A stretch of DNA of 64,000 nucleotides from Pasteurella sp049670895 (GTDB taxonomy: Bacteria; Pseudomonadota; Gammaproteobacteria; Enterobacterales; Pasteurellaceae). Made by a program: the position numbers and the translations under genes. The notes beneath the pieces were generated by a model, which worked only from the letters and a program-made list of their open reading frames with translations, did not search any database and was not told the origin of the DNA. Below are positions 17,499 through 26,749 of this stretch, one piece after another. The stretch lies in the NCBI RefSeq assembly GCF_049670895.1, contig NZ_CP187170.1, one strand, 5' to 3'. Position 1 is the first letter of the stretch, and each line of letters starts with the position of its first letter.

Positions 17499-17623
17499 TG
17501 TTTCCACCAGATTTTAAAGAACATAAAATTGGCGGTTATTATAGGCAATCTCATAAAAAATGGCGAGAGAAATTTCCTTCCCCCAAGATAATTGAAAGCA
17601 ATCCTTCGGGAAAAGCCTAAATT

Positions 17624-17651
17624 GTTGACTGAAAATAAGGGGTATTATGTT
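17624..17651 (+). promoter_or_regulatory. candidate promoter for trmJ
   Basis: TTGACT at 17624-17629 and TATGTT at 17646-17651 with a 16-base spacer, upstream of the trmJ start and divergent from suhB. Confidence 0.45.
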
Positions 17652-17687
17652 AGAATACCCTCTATTTTAGTCAGATGTATCCCCGTT

Positions 17688-18422
17688 ATGTTAGAGAATA
17701 TTCGAATCGTGTTAATTGAAACATCGCACAGTGGCAATGTGGGTTCTGCCGCACGAGCGATGAAAACCATGGGCCTTCGTCATTTGTATTTAGTGGCACC
17801 AAAACACCCTATTGATGAACAAGCCTTAGCTCTTGCCGCAGGGGCAGAAGAGGTGGTTAATCAAGCAAAGATTGTGGCAAGTTTTGATGAAGCCGTTGCG
17901 GATTGTCAATTGGTGATTGGAACCAGTGCGAGATTACGCCATTTACAAAATAGCTTGATTGAACCACGTGAATGTGGAAAAACCGCAATCGAATTTGCTC
18001 AACAGGGGCAAGTGGCAATTGTTTTTGGGCGTGAGCGTATAGGATTAACCAATGATGAATTGCTCAAATGTCGTTATCATTTAACGATTCCAGCCAACCC
18101 TGACTATTCCTCTTTAAATCTTGCTATGGCTGTCCAATTAGTTTGTTATGAGTTACGCATGGCTTTCCTTGCACAAGAAGATATGTCTCGATCACTTTTA
18201 ACAATAGGAAATACCTATCCAAATTTTTCGGAGATAGAGCATTTCTTTCAACATACTGAACGCCTATATACCGAGCTAGGATTTATTCAAAATCAAGGAG
18301 TTATGCCTAAGTTAAGACGTTTGTATCAACGTGCTGGCTTGGAAAAAAATGAGTTAAATATTTTGCGTGGAATGTTAAGTGCAATTGAAAAACGACTAAG
18401 AACAATTGAGCAGAATAGTTGA
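17688..18422 (+). CDS. trmJ: tRNA (Cm32/Um32) 2'-O-methyltransferase TrmJ
   Basis: SPOUT-family enzyme that 2'-O-methylates position 32 in the anticodon loop of some tRNAs. The 244-residue protein begins MLENIRIVLIETSHSGNVGS, matching E. coli TrmJ, and has the SAM-knot motifs IVFGRERIGL and PANPDYSSLNLAMAVQ. The frame is open upstream to 17592, but homology starts at the ATG at 17688. It is followed after 57 bases by iscR, the same neighbour as in enterobacteria. Its last codons overlap the IscR-type operator. Confidence 0.95.
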   Translation: MLENIRIVLIETSHSGNVGSAARAMKTMGLRHLYLVAPKHPIDEQALALAAGAEEVVNQAKIVASFDEAVADCQLVIGTSARLRHLQNSLIEPRECGKTAIEFAQQGQVAIVFGRERIGLTNDELLKCRYHLTIPANPDYSSLNLAMAVQLVCYELRMAFLAQEDMSRSLLTIGNTYPNFSEIEHFFQHTERLYTELGFIQNQGVMPKLRRLYQRAGLEKNELNILRGMLSAIEKRLRTIEQNS

Positions 18423-18439
18423 CTAAATTAGTATGATAT
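18415..18439 (+). promoter_or_regulatory. type-1 IscR binding site and -35 of the isc operon
   Basis: A 25-base site matching the type-1 IscR consensus at about 22 positions: the left half ATAGTTGACT is perfect and the right half contains AGTnnGnTAT. It includes a -35 hexamer TTGACT (18419-18424) and overlaps the trmJ stop codon. IscR with its Fe-S cluster represses its own operon through such sites, so autoregulation is expected. Confidence 0.75.
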
Positions 18440-18479
18440 GCAAATATGCGTTCTCTTGATTAATGATGGGAAAGACAAG

Positions 18480-18944
18480 ATGAAATTAACTTCTAAAGGA
18501 CGCTATGCAGTAACCGCGATTTTGGATATTGCATTACATTCAAAAAGAGGCCCAGTTAGTTTGTCTGATATTTCGGATAGGCAACATATTTCGTTGTCTT
18601 ATTTAGAACAATTATTTGCAAAATTACGCCGATATGGATTAGTTAAAAGCGTACGTGGGCCGGGTGGTGGCTATCAATTAGGCTTACCAACAAATGAAAT
18701 TTCAGTTGGCATGGTAATTAATGCCGTGAATGAAAATATTGATGTCACTCGTTGCCAAGGACGTGGTGATTGCCAAGAAGGGGCAGAATGTTTAACGCAT
18801 GCACTATGGAAAGAGCTGAGCCAACGTATTGAAGATTTTTTAAATGGCATCACTTTATCAGAATTAGTGGATAAACATTATCAAAAATTTAATAGCATTG
18901 AATTCCATGGTGATTTTGACAATCTGATCATCTTAGATGATTAG
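18480..18944 (+). CDS. iscR: Fe-S cluster-responsive transcription regulator IscR
   Basis: Rrf2-family repressor that senses Fe-S status through its own [2Fe-2S] cluster. The 154-residue protein begins MKLTSKGRYAVTAILDIALH with the family winged helix-turn-helix, and has the cluster ligands Cys92, Cys98, Cys104 and His107 (RCQGRGDCQEGAECLTH). The ATG at 18480 is chosen by homology over an in-frame ATG at 18438. First gene of iscRSUA-hscBA-fdx. Confidence 0.96.
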   Translation: MKLTSKGRYAVTAILDIALHSKRGPVSLSDISDRQHISLSYLEQLFAKLRRYGLVKSVRGPGGGYQLGLPTNEISVGMVINAVNENIDVTRCQGRGDCQEGAECLTHALWKELSQRIEDFLNGITLSELVDKHYQKFNSIEFHGDFDNLIILDD

Positions 18945-18985
18945 TATGCAGTGTAGTAAAAAGAGTTTTTAGGAGTGAGAAAAGA

Positions 18986-20200
18986 ATGAAATTACCTATT
19001 TATTTAGATTATGCGGCAACCTGTCCCGTTGATGAACGTGTTGCAAAAAAAATGATGGAATATTTAACAGTAGAAGGTAACTTTGGTAACCCTGCTTCCC
19101 GTTCGCATAAATTTGGTTGGCAAGCAGAAGAAGCGGTGGATATCGCCCGTAACCAAATTGCGGATTTAATCGGTGCGGATTCTCGAGAAATTGTGTTTAC
19201 ATCTGGTGCAACAGAATCTGATAACCTAGCCATTAAAGGGGCTGCACATTTCTATCAAAGCAAAGGTAAACACATTATTACCTGCAAAACAGAACATAAA
19301 GCAGTATTAGATACCTGCCGTCAGCTTGAGCGTGAAGGCTTTGAGGTTACTTACCTTAATCCAAAATCAGATGGCTTAATTGATTTAGACGAATTAAAAA
19401 ACGCCATGCGTGATGACACCATTTTAGTGTCAATTATGCACGTGAATAATGAAATTGGGGTGATTCAAGATATTGCGGCGATTGGGGAATTATGCCGTGC
19501 ACGCAAAATTTTATACCATGTGGATGCCACTCAAAGTGTGGGTAAATTACCGATTAATTTGGCTGAATTAAAAGTGGATTTAATGTCCATGTCTAGCCAC
19601 AAACTTTATGGACCAAAAGGAATTGGTGCATTATATGTGAGACGTAAACCACGTGTTCGTTTAGAAGCGATCATTCATGGTGGTGGCCATGAGCGTGGTA
19701 TGCGTTCAGGCACTTTACCAGTGCACCAAATCGTTGGAATGGGTGAAGCTTACCGCATTTGTAAAGAAGAAATGGCAACGGAAATGCCACGCTTAAAAGC
19801 ATTACGTGATCGTCTTTATAATGGCTTGAAAGATATTGAAGAAACCTATGTTAATGGTTCGATGGAACACCGTTTAGATAGCAACCTCAACATCAGTTTC
19901 AACTATGTTGAAGGGGAGTCATTAATGATGTCATTGCGTGATATTGCAGTGTCTTCAGGATCGGCTTGTACTTCTGCGAGCTTAGAGCCCTCTTATGTCT
20001 TGCGTGCATTAGGTTTGAACGATGAATTAGCCCATAGTTCAATTCGTTTTACACTCGGTCGTTACACCACAGAAGAAGAAATTGATTACACCATTGAATT
20101 GGTGAAAAATGCAGTAACAAAACTGCGTGAACTTTCCCCACTTTGGGATATGTTTAAAGAAGGTATTGATTTAAATACTATTGAGTGGACTCACCACTAA
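18986..20200 (+). CDS. iscS: cysteine desulfurase IscS
   Basis: PLP enzyme that takes sulfur from cysteine for Fe-S clusters and tRNA thiolation. The 404-residue length equals E. coli IscS. PLP lysine is Lys206 (SSHKLYGPKG) and the sulfur-carrying residue is Cys328 (SSGSACTSASLEPS) on the mobile loop. The C-terminus (LSPLWDMFKEGIDLNTIEWTHH) is the IscU-binding end and is intact. AGGAG lies upstream of the ATG. The 128 bases before iscU hold an uptake signal. Confidence 0.98.
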   Translation: MKLPIYLDYAATCPVDERVAKKMMEYLTVEGNFGNPASRSHKFGWQAEEAVDIARNQIADLIGADSREIVFTSGATESDNLAIKGAAHFYQSKGKHIITCKTEHKAVLDTCRQLEREGFEVTYLNPKSDGLIDLDELKNAMRDDTILVSIMHVNNEIGVIQDIAAIGELCRARKILYHVDATQSVGKLPINLAELKVDLMSMSSHKLYGPKGIGALYVRRKPRVRLEAIIHGGGHERGMRSGTLPVHQIVGMGEAYRICKEEMATEMPRLKALRDRLYNGLKDIEETYVNGSMEHRLDSNLNISFNYVEGESLMMSLRDIAVSSGSACTSASLEPSYVLRALGLNDELAHSSIRFTLGRYTTEEEIDYTIELVKNAVTKLRELSPLWDMFKEGIDLNTIEWTHH

Positions 20201-20328
20201 ACATTAAGGCAGTTGGACGCGAGACTGGCGTTCAATTGCACATCATGGAAATAAAAAGTGCGGTCGTTTTTCAACAAGTTTTTGAAGAAAACAGCATCGC
20301 ACGGTTGTTAAACTGGAAGGAAGAGAAT

Positions 20329-20715
20329 ATGGCGTACAGCGAAAAAGTAATTGATCATTATGAGAATCCACGTAACGTAGGTTCTTTAGATAAAAAAGAT
20401 GCCAACGTGGGAACGGGTATGGTGGGAGCTCCTGCTTGTGGTGACGTGATGCAGCTTCAAATTAAAGTGAATGACAACGGCATTATTGAAGATGCCAAAT
20501 TCAAAACCTATGGTTGTGGTTCAGCCATTGCCTCAAGTTCGTTAATTACGGAATGGGTGAAAGGCAAATCTTTAGACGAAGCACAAGCCATCAAAAATAG
20601 TCAAATTGCAGAAGAATTAGAATTACCCCCAGTGAAAGTACACTGTTCAATACTTGCCGAAGATGCAATTAAAGCAGCAATTGCAGATTACAAAGCGAAA
20701 AAAGAAGCAAAGTAA
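20329..20715 (+). CDS. iscU: Fe-S cluster scaffold IscU
   Basis: Scaffold on which clusters are built before HscA/HscB release them. The 128-residue protein has all conserved residues: Cys37 and Asp39 (GAPACGDV), Cys63 (YGCGSA), the LPPVK chaperone-recognition motif at 99-103, and Cys106. The frame is open far upstream, but the ATG at 20329 (MAYSEKVIDHYENPRNVG) with GGAAGAGA ahead is the family start. Confidence 0.98.
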   Translation: MAYSEKVIDHYENPRNVGSLDKKDANVGTGMVGAPACGDVMQLQIKVNDNGIIEDAKFKTYGCGSAIASSSLITEWVKGKSLDEAQAIKNSQIAEELELPPVKVHCSILAEDAIKAAIADYKAKKEAK

Positions 20716-20784
20716 TCATCTAAAATTAAGTTGGGGCAGTTTTGCCCCTTTCATATTATAAGACGCAATGGAGTAGAGAATTTA

Positions 20785-21108
20785 ATGGGTATTTCACTGA
20801 CTGAAACGGCAGCAGATCGGGTAAGAACCTTCCTCGCCAATCGTGGTAAAGGAATTGGGTTACGCTTAGGCATCAAAACTTCAGGGTGTTCTGGCTTAGC
20901 TTATGTACTCGAGTTTGTCGATGAGTTAAATCCTGATGATGAAGTGTTTGAACAACATGGTGTCAAAATTATTGTTGATGCAAAAAGCTTGGTTTATTTA
21001 GACGGTACGGAATTAGATTTCGCCAAAGAAGGGTTAAATGAAGGCTTTAAATTCAATAATCCGAATGTCAAAGATCAATGTGGTTGCGGTGAAAGTTTCC
21101 ACGTGTAA
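20785..21108 (+). CDS. iscA: A-type Fe-S carrier IscA
   Basis: Delivers iron or Fe-S clusters to target proteins. The 107-residue protein has the three ligands Cys35 (TSGCSGLAY), Cys99 and Cys101 (CGCGESF). The ATG at 20785 gives MGISLTETAADRVRTFLANRG, matching the family; an earlier in-frame start at 20731 is not supported. Follows iscU by 69 bases. Confidence 0.97.
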   Translation: MGISLTETAADRVRTFLANRGKGIGLRLGIKTSGCSGLAYVLEFVDELNPDDEVFEQHGVKIIVDAKSLVYLDGTELDFAKEGLNEGFKFNNPNVKDQCGCGESFHV

Positions 21109-21137
21109 TCCCTTTAACCTTATGATTTGAGTGAAAG

Positions 21138-21656
21138 ATGAATCCATTTGAAATTTTTGATTTACCCGTCGATTTTCATGTTGATCAACGTGAATTATCC
21201 ACACGTTATCTTGCTTTGCAAAAATCCTTGCATCCCGATAATTTCACGACACACTCAGCACAAGAACAACGTTTGGCGATGCAACGTTCTGCGGAAGTAA
21301 ACGACGCCTTACAAACGTTAAAAGATCCCATTTTACGTGCCGAAAGCATCATCGCATTACACACGGGTGAACAACAAAATATCGAAGAAACGAGCACCCG
21401 AGACATGGCTTTTTTGATGCAACAAATGCAATGGCGTGAGCAATTGGAAGAGATTGAAGCACAAAAAAATGCCGATCACCTGATGGATTTTAGTGCAGAG
21501 ATTGAGCAAAGCCAACATACCTTGTTAAGTGAACTATCCGATGCTTTAACCAATCAGCAATGGCAACAAGCGAAAAGCATTAATGATAAGTTACGCTTTA
21601 TTAAAAAGTTATTGGTTGAAGTAGAACGTGTAGAAGAAAAACTCCTAGACTTTTAG
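21138..21656 (+). CDS. hscB: Fe-S co-chaperone HscB (J-domain protein)
   Basis: Delivers IscU to the HscA chaperone and stimulates its ATPase. The 172-residue protein has an N-terminal J domain with the HPD motif (LHPDNFTTHS, about residues 32-41) and a C-terminal helical IscU-binding domain. Length is usual. Start ATG at 21138. Confidence 0.95.
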   Translation: MNPFEIFDLPVDFHVDQRELSTRYLALQKSLHPDNFTTHSAQEQRLAMQRSAEVNDALQTLKDPILRAESIIALHTGEQQNIEETSTRDMAFLMQQMQWREQLEEIEAQKNADHLMDFSAEIEQSQHTLLSELSDALTNQQWQQAKSINDKLRFIKKLLVEVERVEEKLLDF

Positions 21657-21732
21657 CATTGACTGAATCAATAAAAACCGAAAACTGCTATAATAAAAGC
21701 CAGTATTAAAAAGAAGAGAATAGAGATAAACA

Positions 21733-23595
21733 ATGGCATTACTTCAAATTGCAGAACCAGGTCAAAGTGCAAGCCCTCACCAACATAAATTAGCCGTGGG
21801 CATTGATCTTGGCACGACGAATTCCTTAATTGCGACCGTGCGTAGTGGTCAAGTGGATATTTTATTAGATGAAAAATCACGTCCTTTAGTCCCTTCAGTG
21901 GTGCATTTTGAGCAGGATAATGTCATCGTGGGTTATGAAGCCGCCGCATTAGCCAGCCAACAGCCACAAAATACTATTGTATCGGTTAAGCGGTTAATTG
22001 GGCGAAGCCTCGCAGATGTGCAGCAGCGTTATCCTAATTTGCCTTATCAATTTGAGGCAAGTGAAAATGGGTTACCCCTAATTCGTACGGCTAAAGGGGC
22101 ATTAAGCCCAGTGGAAATTTCTGCTGAAATTTTGAAAAAATTAACCGCACTTGCTGAAAAACGTTTAGCAGGTGAATTATCAGGGGCGGTGATTACTGTT
22201 CCAGCCTATTTTGACGATGCTCAACGTCAAAGTACCAAAGATGCCGCAAAATTAGCAGGTATCAATGTATTACGCTTATTAAATGAACCCACTGCAGCTG
22301 CAATTGCCTATGGATTAGACAGCGGACAAGAAGGGGTGATTGCGGTTTATGATTTAGGTGGTGGCACCTTTGATATTTCGATTTTACGTTTATCAAAAGG
22401 CGTGTTTGAAGTGCTTGCAACAGGGGGCGATACTGCATTAGGCGGCGACGATTTTGATCACTTACTGATGGATTGGATCGTGGATCAATCGGGTATTGCA
22501 CCACAAAATGCACAACAACAACGCCAACTTACAGAACTTGCTACCCAAATTAAAATCGCCTTAACCGACAATGAAGAAACGGATATTCATTATCAAGGCT
22601 GGCAAGGGCATATTACGCGTGAACAGTTTAATCAGCTCATTCAAGGATTGGTTAAACGCTCGCTACTGGCTTGTCGCCGTGCATTAAAAGATGCCAATGT
22701 TAGCATTGATGAAGTATGTGAAGTGGTCATGGTGGGCGGCTCAACACGCGTGCCTTTTGTACGTGAACAAGTGGCAGAATTTTTCAAAAAAGAGCCACTC
22801 ACCTCAATTGATCCTGATAAAGTGGTGGCTCTCGGTGCAGGCATTCAAGCGGATATTTTGGTGGGAAATAAACCTGATTCCGAAATGTTATTGCTTGATG
22901 TTATTCCTCTCTCATTGGGGATCGAAACCATGGGTGGCTTAGTGGAGAAAATTATTCCACGGAATACCACGATTCCCGTTGCAAGGGCACAGGAATTTAC
23001 CACGTTTAAAGATGGGCAAACAGCCATGTCTGTTCATGTGGTCCAAGGGGAACGTGAAATGGTCGCCGATTGCCGTTCATTGGCACGTTTTACATTAAGA
23101 GGGATTCCAGCCATGGCAGCTGGGGCGGCACATGTTCGTGTCACTTACCAAGTGGATGCAGATGGTTTATTAAGTGTGACCGCAATGGAAAAATCCACAG
23201 GGGTGCAATCAACCATTCAGGTTAAGCCGTCTTATGGATTAAGTGATGATGAAATCACCAATATGTTAAAAGCCTCCATGCTGAATGCGAAAGAAGATAT
23301 TCAAGCTCGCTTACTTGCGGAGCAACGTGTGGAAGCCGAACGTGTACTGGAAACAGTTCGCAGTGCATTAAATTATGATCAAAATTTATTAAATGACGAA
23401 GAATTAAGTGCGATTAAACACGCCATGATTTCTTTGGAACGCTTGCAAAAAGAAGGTGATACGCAAGAGATTAAACAAGGCATCAAACAGCTCGATCTCG
23501 CAACACAAGAATTTGCATCGCGTCGAATGGATAAGTCAATTCGTAATGCCCTTGCGGGTAAAGGAATTGACGAAGTAATGACAAACTCAAAATAA
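21733..23595 (+). CDS. hscA: Fe-S specialised Hsp70 chaperone HscA
   Basis: Binds the LPPVK motif of IscU and uses ATP to drive cluster transfer. The 620-residue protein has the Hsp70 nucleotide-binding domain (VGIDLGTTNSLIAT, YDLGGGTFDISIL, VMVGGSTRVPFV) and a substrate-binding domain with the linker LLLDVIPLSLGIETMGG. It follows hscB after 76 bases and precedes fdx by 20 bases. Confidence 0.97.
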   Translation: MALLQIAEPGQSASPHQHKLAVGIDLGTTNSLIATVRSGQVDILLDEKSRPLVPSVVHFEQDNVIVGYEAAALASQQPQNTIVSVKRLIGRSLADVQQRYPNLPYQFEASENGLPLIRTAKGALSPVEISAEILKKLTALAEKRLAGELSGAVITVPAYFDDAQRQSTKDAAKLAGINVLRLLNEPTAAAIAYGLDSGQEGVIAVYDLGGGTFDISILRLSKGVFEVLATGGDTALGGDDFDHLLMDWIVDQSGIAPQNAQQQRQLTELATQIKIALTDNEETDIHYQGWQGHITREQFNQLIQGLVKRSLLACRRALKDANVSIDEVCEVVMVGGSTRVPFVREQVAEFFKKEPLTSIDPDKVVALGAGIQADILVGNKPDSEMLLLDVIPLSLGIETMGGLVEKIIPRNTTIPVARAQEFTTFKDGQTAMSVHVVQGEREMVADCRSLARFTLRGIPAMAAGAAHVRVTYQVDADGLLSVTAMEKSTGVQSTIQVKPSYGLSDDEITNMLKASMLNAKEDIQARLLAEQRVEAERVLETVRSALNYDQNLLNDEELSAIKHAMISLERLQKEGDTQEIKQGIKQLDLATQEFASRRMDKSIRNALAGKGIDEVMTNSK

Positions 23596-23615
23596 CCTTA
23601 AGAGATAGGATTAAA

Positions 23616-23951
23616 ATGCCAAAAGTCGTATTTTTACCTCACGAAGAACTTTGCCCAGAAGGTTTAGCTTTAGATGTGGCAGAGGGTGAGAATTTATTGG
23701 ATGCTGCGCTTGATGCGGGTATTGATATTGAACATGCCTGTGATAAATCTTGTGCCTGTACAACCTGTCATGTCATTATTCGTGAAGGCTTTGATAGCTT
23801 AAATGAAAGTACTGATATGGAAGATGATATGCTTGATAAAGCATGGGGCTTAGAGGTAGATAGCCGTTTAAGTTGCCAATGTTTTGTCGGCAAACAAGAT
23901 TTAGTGGTTGAAATTCCAAAATATAGCCTAAATCACGCACGTGAAGAATAA
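23616..23951 (+). CDS. fdx: [2Fe-2S] ferredoxin of the isc operon
   Basis: Electron donor for cluster assembly. The 111-residue adrenodoxin-type protein has cluster cysteines Cys42, Cys48 and Cys51 (ACDKSCACTTC) and a fourth in LSCQCFVG. It is the last gene here: a strong terminator follows and no iscX-like ORF is present between it and fxsA. Confidence 0.96.
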   Translation: MPKVVFLPHEELCPEGLALDVAEGENLLDAALDAGIDIEHACDKSCACTTCHVIIREGFDSLNESTDMEDDMLDKAWGLEVDSRLSCQCFVGKQDLVVEIPKYSLNHAREE

Positions 23952-23990
23952 AAGAAAGGTTAAACAATCTGTTGAGCCTGAATCAGATAA

Positions 23991-24031
23991 ACGCCCCCTC
24001 GGTTTTACGTCATCGAGGGGGCGTTTTTTTG
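23991..24031 (+). terminator. isc operon terminator
   Basis: Eleven-base stem ACGCCCCCTCG / CGAGGGGGCGT (23991-24001 and 24014-24024) followed by seven T. Very strong Rho-independent terminator. Confidence 0.95.
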
Positions 24032-24161
24032 TTTTCCGTCTTGTTGGCGGTATCAATTTATCCCGCTTTTTCTTGTTAGAATTGAAAAAGTGCGGTTGAA
24101 ATTTCAAAAATTTGTAACCATATAAGACATCATCTCATGTGAATTTCATAAGGAAACTGCA

Positions 24162-24626
24162 ATGCCGATTATTTTATTCTTCCTATGTGTGTTTTTATTT
24201 ATTTATCTTGAGCTTTCGTTGTTGGTTTGGATTGGCTCAAGCATTGGGATTTTGGGCTTAATTCTACTATTGATTTTTTCTTCTTTGTTAGGGCTGTTTA
24301 TGATTCGTGCCCGAGGTTGGTACACCTTATTGAACGTGCAAAAACAGTTGGCAAAAGGCGAAATTCCAGCACGCTCATTATTGCAGTCGGGCATTTGGAT
24401 TGTGGCAGGTGTACTCTTTTTTATCCCAGGGTTTTTAACGGATCTTGTTGCGATCTTTTTATTGCTTCCCATCACAAGCCTTTGGATTGAGGGGGTAATC
24501 ACGCGTAAAGTTCATGTGTTTCGTCACCGATTCTTTCGCAAAACACACCGCACTTTTGAACAAGATGCAGAAATTTTTGATGCCGAGTATGAAAAAAAAG
24601 TGGATGAAGATAAAAGAATAAAATAA
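24162..24626 (+). CDS. fxsA: FxsA-family inner-membrane protein
   Basis: Small membrane protein (154 residues) with hydrophobic segments at about residues 2-50 and 75-108 and a charged, acidic C-terminal tail. The pattern IYLELSLLVWIGSSIG, then RARGWYTL and FIPGFLTDLVA, is that of FxsA/YtzA proteins. E. coli FxsA overproduction relieves F-exclusion of phage T7; the normal role is not known. It lies just upstream of groES. Confidence 0.9.
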   Translation: MPIILFFLCVFLFIYLELSLLVWIGSSIGILGLILLLIFSSLLGLFMIRARGWYTLLNVQKQLAKGEIPARSLLQSGIWIVAGVLFFIPGFLTDLVAIFLLLPITSLWIEGVITRKVHVFRHRFFRKTHRTFEQDAEIFDAEYEKKVDEDKRIK

Positions 24627-24637
24627 TTTTACTTTTC

Positions 24638-24667
24638 CCCTTGAAACAAAAAAAAACTCCCACATAT
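24638..24667 (+). promoter_or_regulatory. sigma-32-like heat-shock promoter of groESL
   Basis: CCCTTGAAAC (-35, 24638-24647) and CCCACATAT (-10, 24659-24667), with 13 bases between CTTGAA and the -10 block, resemble the sigma-32 consensus CTTGAA-N13-15-CCCCAT. About 50 bases upstream of the groES start. Confidence 0.7.
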
Positions 24668-24718
24668 TAGGGAAACGTTTAATTCTAATGACACATTTTT
24701 TTATGAAGGAGTAATTCA

Positions 24719-25009
24719 ATGAATATTCGTCCATTACACGACCGAGTGATTATCAAACGTGAAGAAGTCGAAACAAAATCTGCAGGTGGCATTGTATTAA
24801 CAGGTTCTGCCGCCACCAAATCGACTCGTGCAAAAGTATTAGCTGTAGGTAAAGGTCGCATTTTAGAAAATGGCACAGTACAACCTTTAGATGTGAAAGT
24901 TGGCGACACCGTGATTTTTAATGACGGCTACGGCGTGAAAGCAGAAAAAATTGACGGCGAAGAAGTGTTAATTATTTCTGAAAACGATATCTTAGCGATT
25001 GTGGAATAA
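24719..25009 (+). CDS. groES: co-chaperonin GroES
   Basis: Forms the heptameric lid of the GroEL folding chamber. Ninety-six residues, MNIRPLHDRVIIKREE at the start, the mobile loop ETKSAGGIVLTGSAA and the end ENDILAIVE. GAAGGAG lies before the ATG. Cotranscribed with groEL. Confidence 0.98.
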   Translation: MNIRPLHDRVIIKREEVETKSAGGIVLTGSAATKSTRAKVLAVGKGRILENGTVQPLDVKVGDTVIFNDGYGVKAEKIDGEEVLIISENDILAIVE

Positions 25010-25010
25010 A

Positions 25011-25080
25011 TGTAGGGTGGGTTTTAGCCCGCATTAAAACGAATTAACGATTACAGATGATGGGCTAAAGCCCGTCCGAC
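25011..25080 (+). repeat. REP-like inverted repeat between groES and groEL
   Basis: Two 12-base arms, GGGTTTTAGCCC (25019-25030) and GGGCTAAAGCCC (25062-25073), are complementary at 11 of 12 positions (the other is a G-U pair in RNA). The flanking TGTAGGGTGG and GTCCGAC resemble a small palindromic element that I recall scattered in many genomes. It fills most of the 88-base intergenic region. Confidence 0.6.
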
Positions 25081-25097
25081 AATAAAGGAAAAACAAA

Positions 25098-26741
25098 ATG
25101 GCAGCAAAAGACGTAAAATTTGGTAACGATGCTCGTGTCAAAATGTTAGCGGGTGTGAATATTTTGGCAGATGCAGTGAAAGTGACGTTAGGTCCTAAAG
25201 GTCGTAACGTGGTATTAGATAAATCTTTCGGTGCTCCAACCATCACTAAAGACGGTGTATCTGTGGCGCGTGAAATCGAATTAGAAGATAAATTCGAAAA
25301 CATGGGTGCTCAAATGGTGAAAGAAGTGGCATCGAAAGCCAATGATGCGGCAGGTGATGGTACCACAACTGCGACGGTTTTAGCACAAGCTATCGTAAAC
25401 GAAGGCTTAAAAGCCGTAGCAGCGGGTATGAACCCAATGGATTTAAAACGTGGTATCGACAAAGCCGTTGCGGCAGTGGTAACCGAATTAAAAGCCCTTT
25501 CCAAACCTTGTGAAACCTCAAAAGAAATTGAACAAGTGGGGACAATTTCGGCTAACTCAGACAACATTGTTGGTCAAATCATTGCACAAGCGATGGATAA
25601 AGTGGGTAAAGAAGGCGTGATCACCGTTGAAGACGGTACAGGTTTAGAAGATGAGCTAGCGGTTGTGGAAGGGATGCAGTTTGATCGTGGTTATTTATCA
25701 CCATACTTCATCAACAAACCAGAAACCGCAACGGTTGAGTTAGACAATCCATTTATTTTATTGGTGGATAAAAAAATCTCTAACATACGTGAATTATTAC
25801 CTGTATTAGAAGGTGTGGCAAAAGCTGGCAAACCATTATTGATCATCGCAGAAGATGTGGAAGGCGAAGCACTTGCCACTTTAGTCGTGAACACCATGCG
25901 TGGTATCGTGAAAGTGGCAGCTGTGAAAGCACCTGGTTTCGGTGATCGCCGTAAAGCCATGTTACAAGATATTGCGATTTTAACTGCAGGTACGGTGATT
26001 TCTGAAGAAATCGGTATGGAGTTAGAAAAAGCCACATTGGAAGATCTTGGTCAAGCCAAACGTGTGGTGATCAACAAAGACAACACCACCATCATTGACG
26101 GTATTGGTGACGAAGCTCAAATTCAAGGTCGTGTGGCACAAATTCGTCAGCAAATCGAAGAATCCACTTCTGATTATGATAAAGAAAAATTACAAGAACG
26201 TGTGGCGAAACTCGCTGGCGGTGTGGCAGTGATTAAAGTAGGTGCCGCAACAGAAGTGGAAATGAAAGAGAAAAAAGCCCGTGTGGAAGATGCCTTACAC
26301 GCCACCCGTGCTGCAGTTGAAGAGGGTATTGTTGCTGGTGGTGGCGTTGCCTTAATCCGTGCAGCAAGCAAAGTTGCTGGTTTAACTGGCGATAACGAAG
26401 AGCAAAACGTGGGTATCAAACTTGCGTTACGTGCGATGGAAGCACCATTACGCCAAATCGTAACCAACGCAGGTGAAGAAGCCTCTGTTGTAGCAAGTGC
26501 GGTGAAAAATGGCGAAGGTAATTTCGGTTACAACGCAGGCACAGAACAATACGGCGATATGATCGAAATGGGTATTTTGGATCCAACTAAAGTAACCCGT
26601 TCAGCATTACAATTCGCTGCTTCTGTTGCAGGGTTAATGATCACCACAGAATGTATGGTGACTGATTTACCAAAAGACGACAAAGCTGACTTAGGTGCTG
26701 CTGGCATGGGCGGTATGGGTGGAATGGGCGGTATGATGTAA
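25098..26741 (+). CDS. groEL: chaperonin GroEL
   Basis: Tetradecameric ATP-driven folding chamber. The 547-residue protein begins MAAKDVKFGNDARVKMLAGVN, has the ATP motif GDGTTTATVLAQ and ends in the Gly-Gly-Met tail GGMGGMGGMM. RBS AAAGGAAAAAC upstream. It ends next to an IS-derived region. Confidence 0.99.
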   Translation: MAAKDVKFGNDARVKMLAGVNILADAVKVTLGPKGRNVVLDKSFGAPTITKDGVSVAREIELEDKFENMGAQMVKEVASKANDAAGDGTTTATVLAQAIVNEGLKAVAAGMNPMDLKRGIDKAVAAVVTELKALSKPCETSKEIEQVGTISANSDNIVGQIIAQAMDKVGKEGVITVEDGTGLEDELAVVEGMQFDRGYLSPYFINKPETATVELDNPFILLVDKKISNIRELLPVLEGVAKAGKPLLIIAEDVEGEALATLVVNTMRGIVKVAAVKAPGFGDRRKAMLQDIAILTAGTVISEEIGMELEKATLEDLGQAKRVVINKDNTTIIDGIGDEAQIQGRVAQIRQQIEESTSDYDKEKLQERVAKLAGGVAVIKVGAATEVEMKEKKARVEDALHATRAAVEEGIVAGGGVALIRAASKVAGLTGDNEEQNVGIKLALRAMEAPLRQIVTNAGEEASVVASAVKNGEGNFGYNAGTEQYGDMIEMGILDPTKVTRSALQFAASVAGLMITTECMVTDLPKDDKADLGAAGMGGMGGMGGMM

Positions 26742-26749
26742 CCCCTTCT

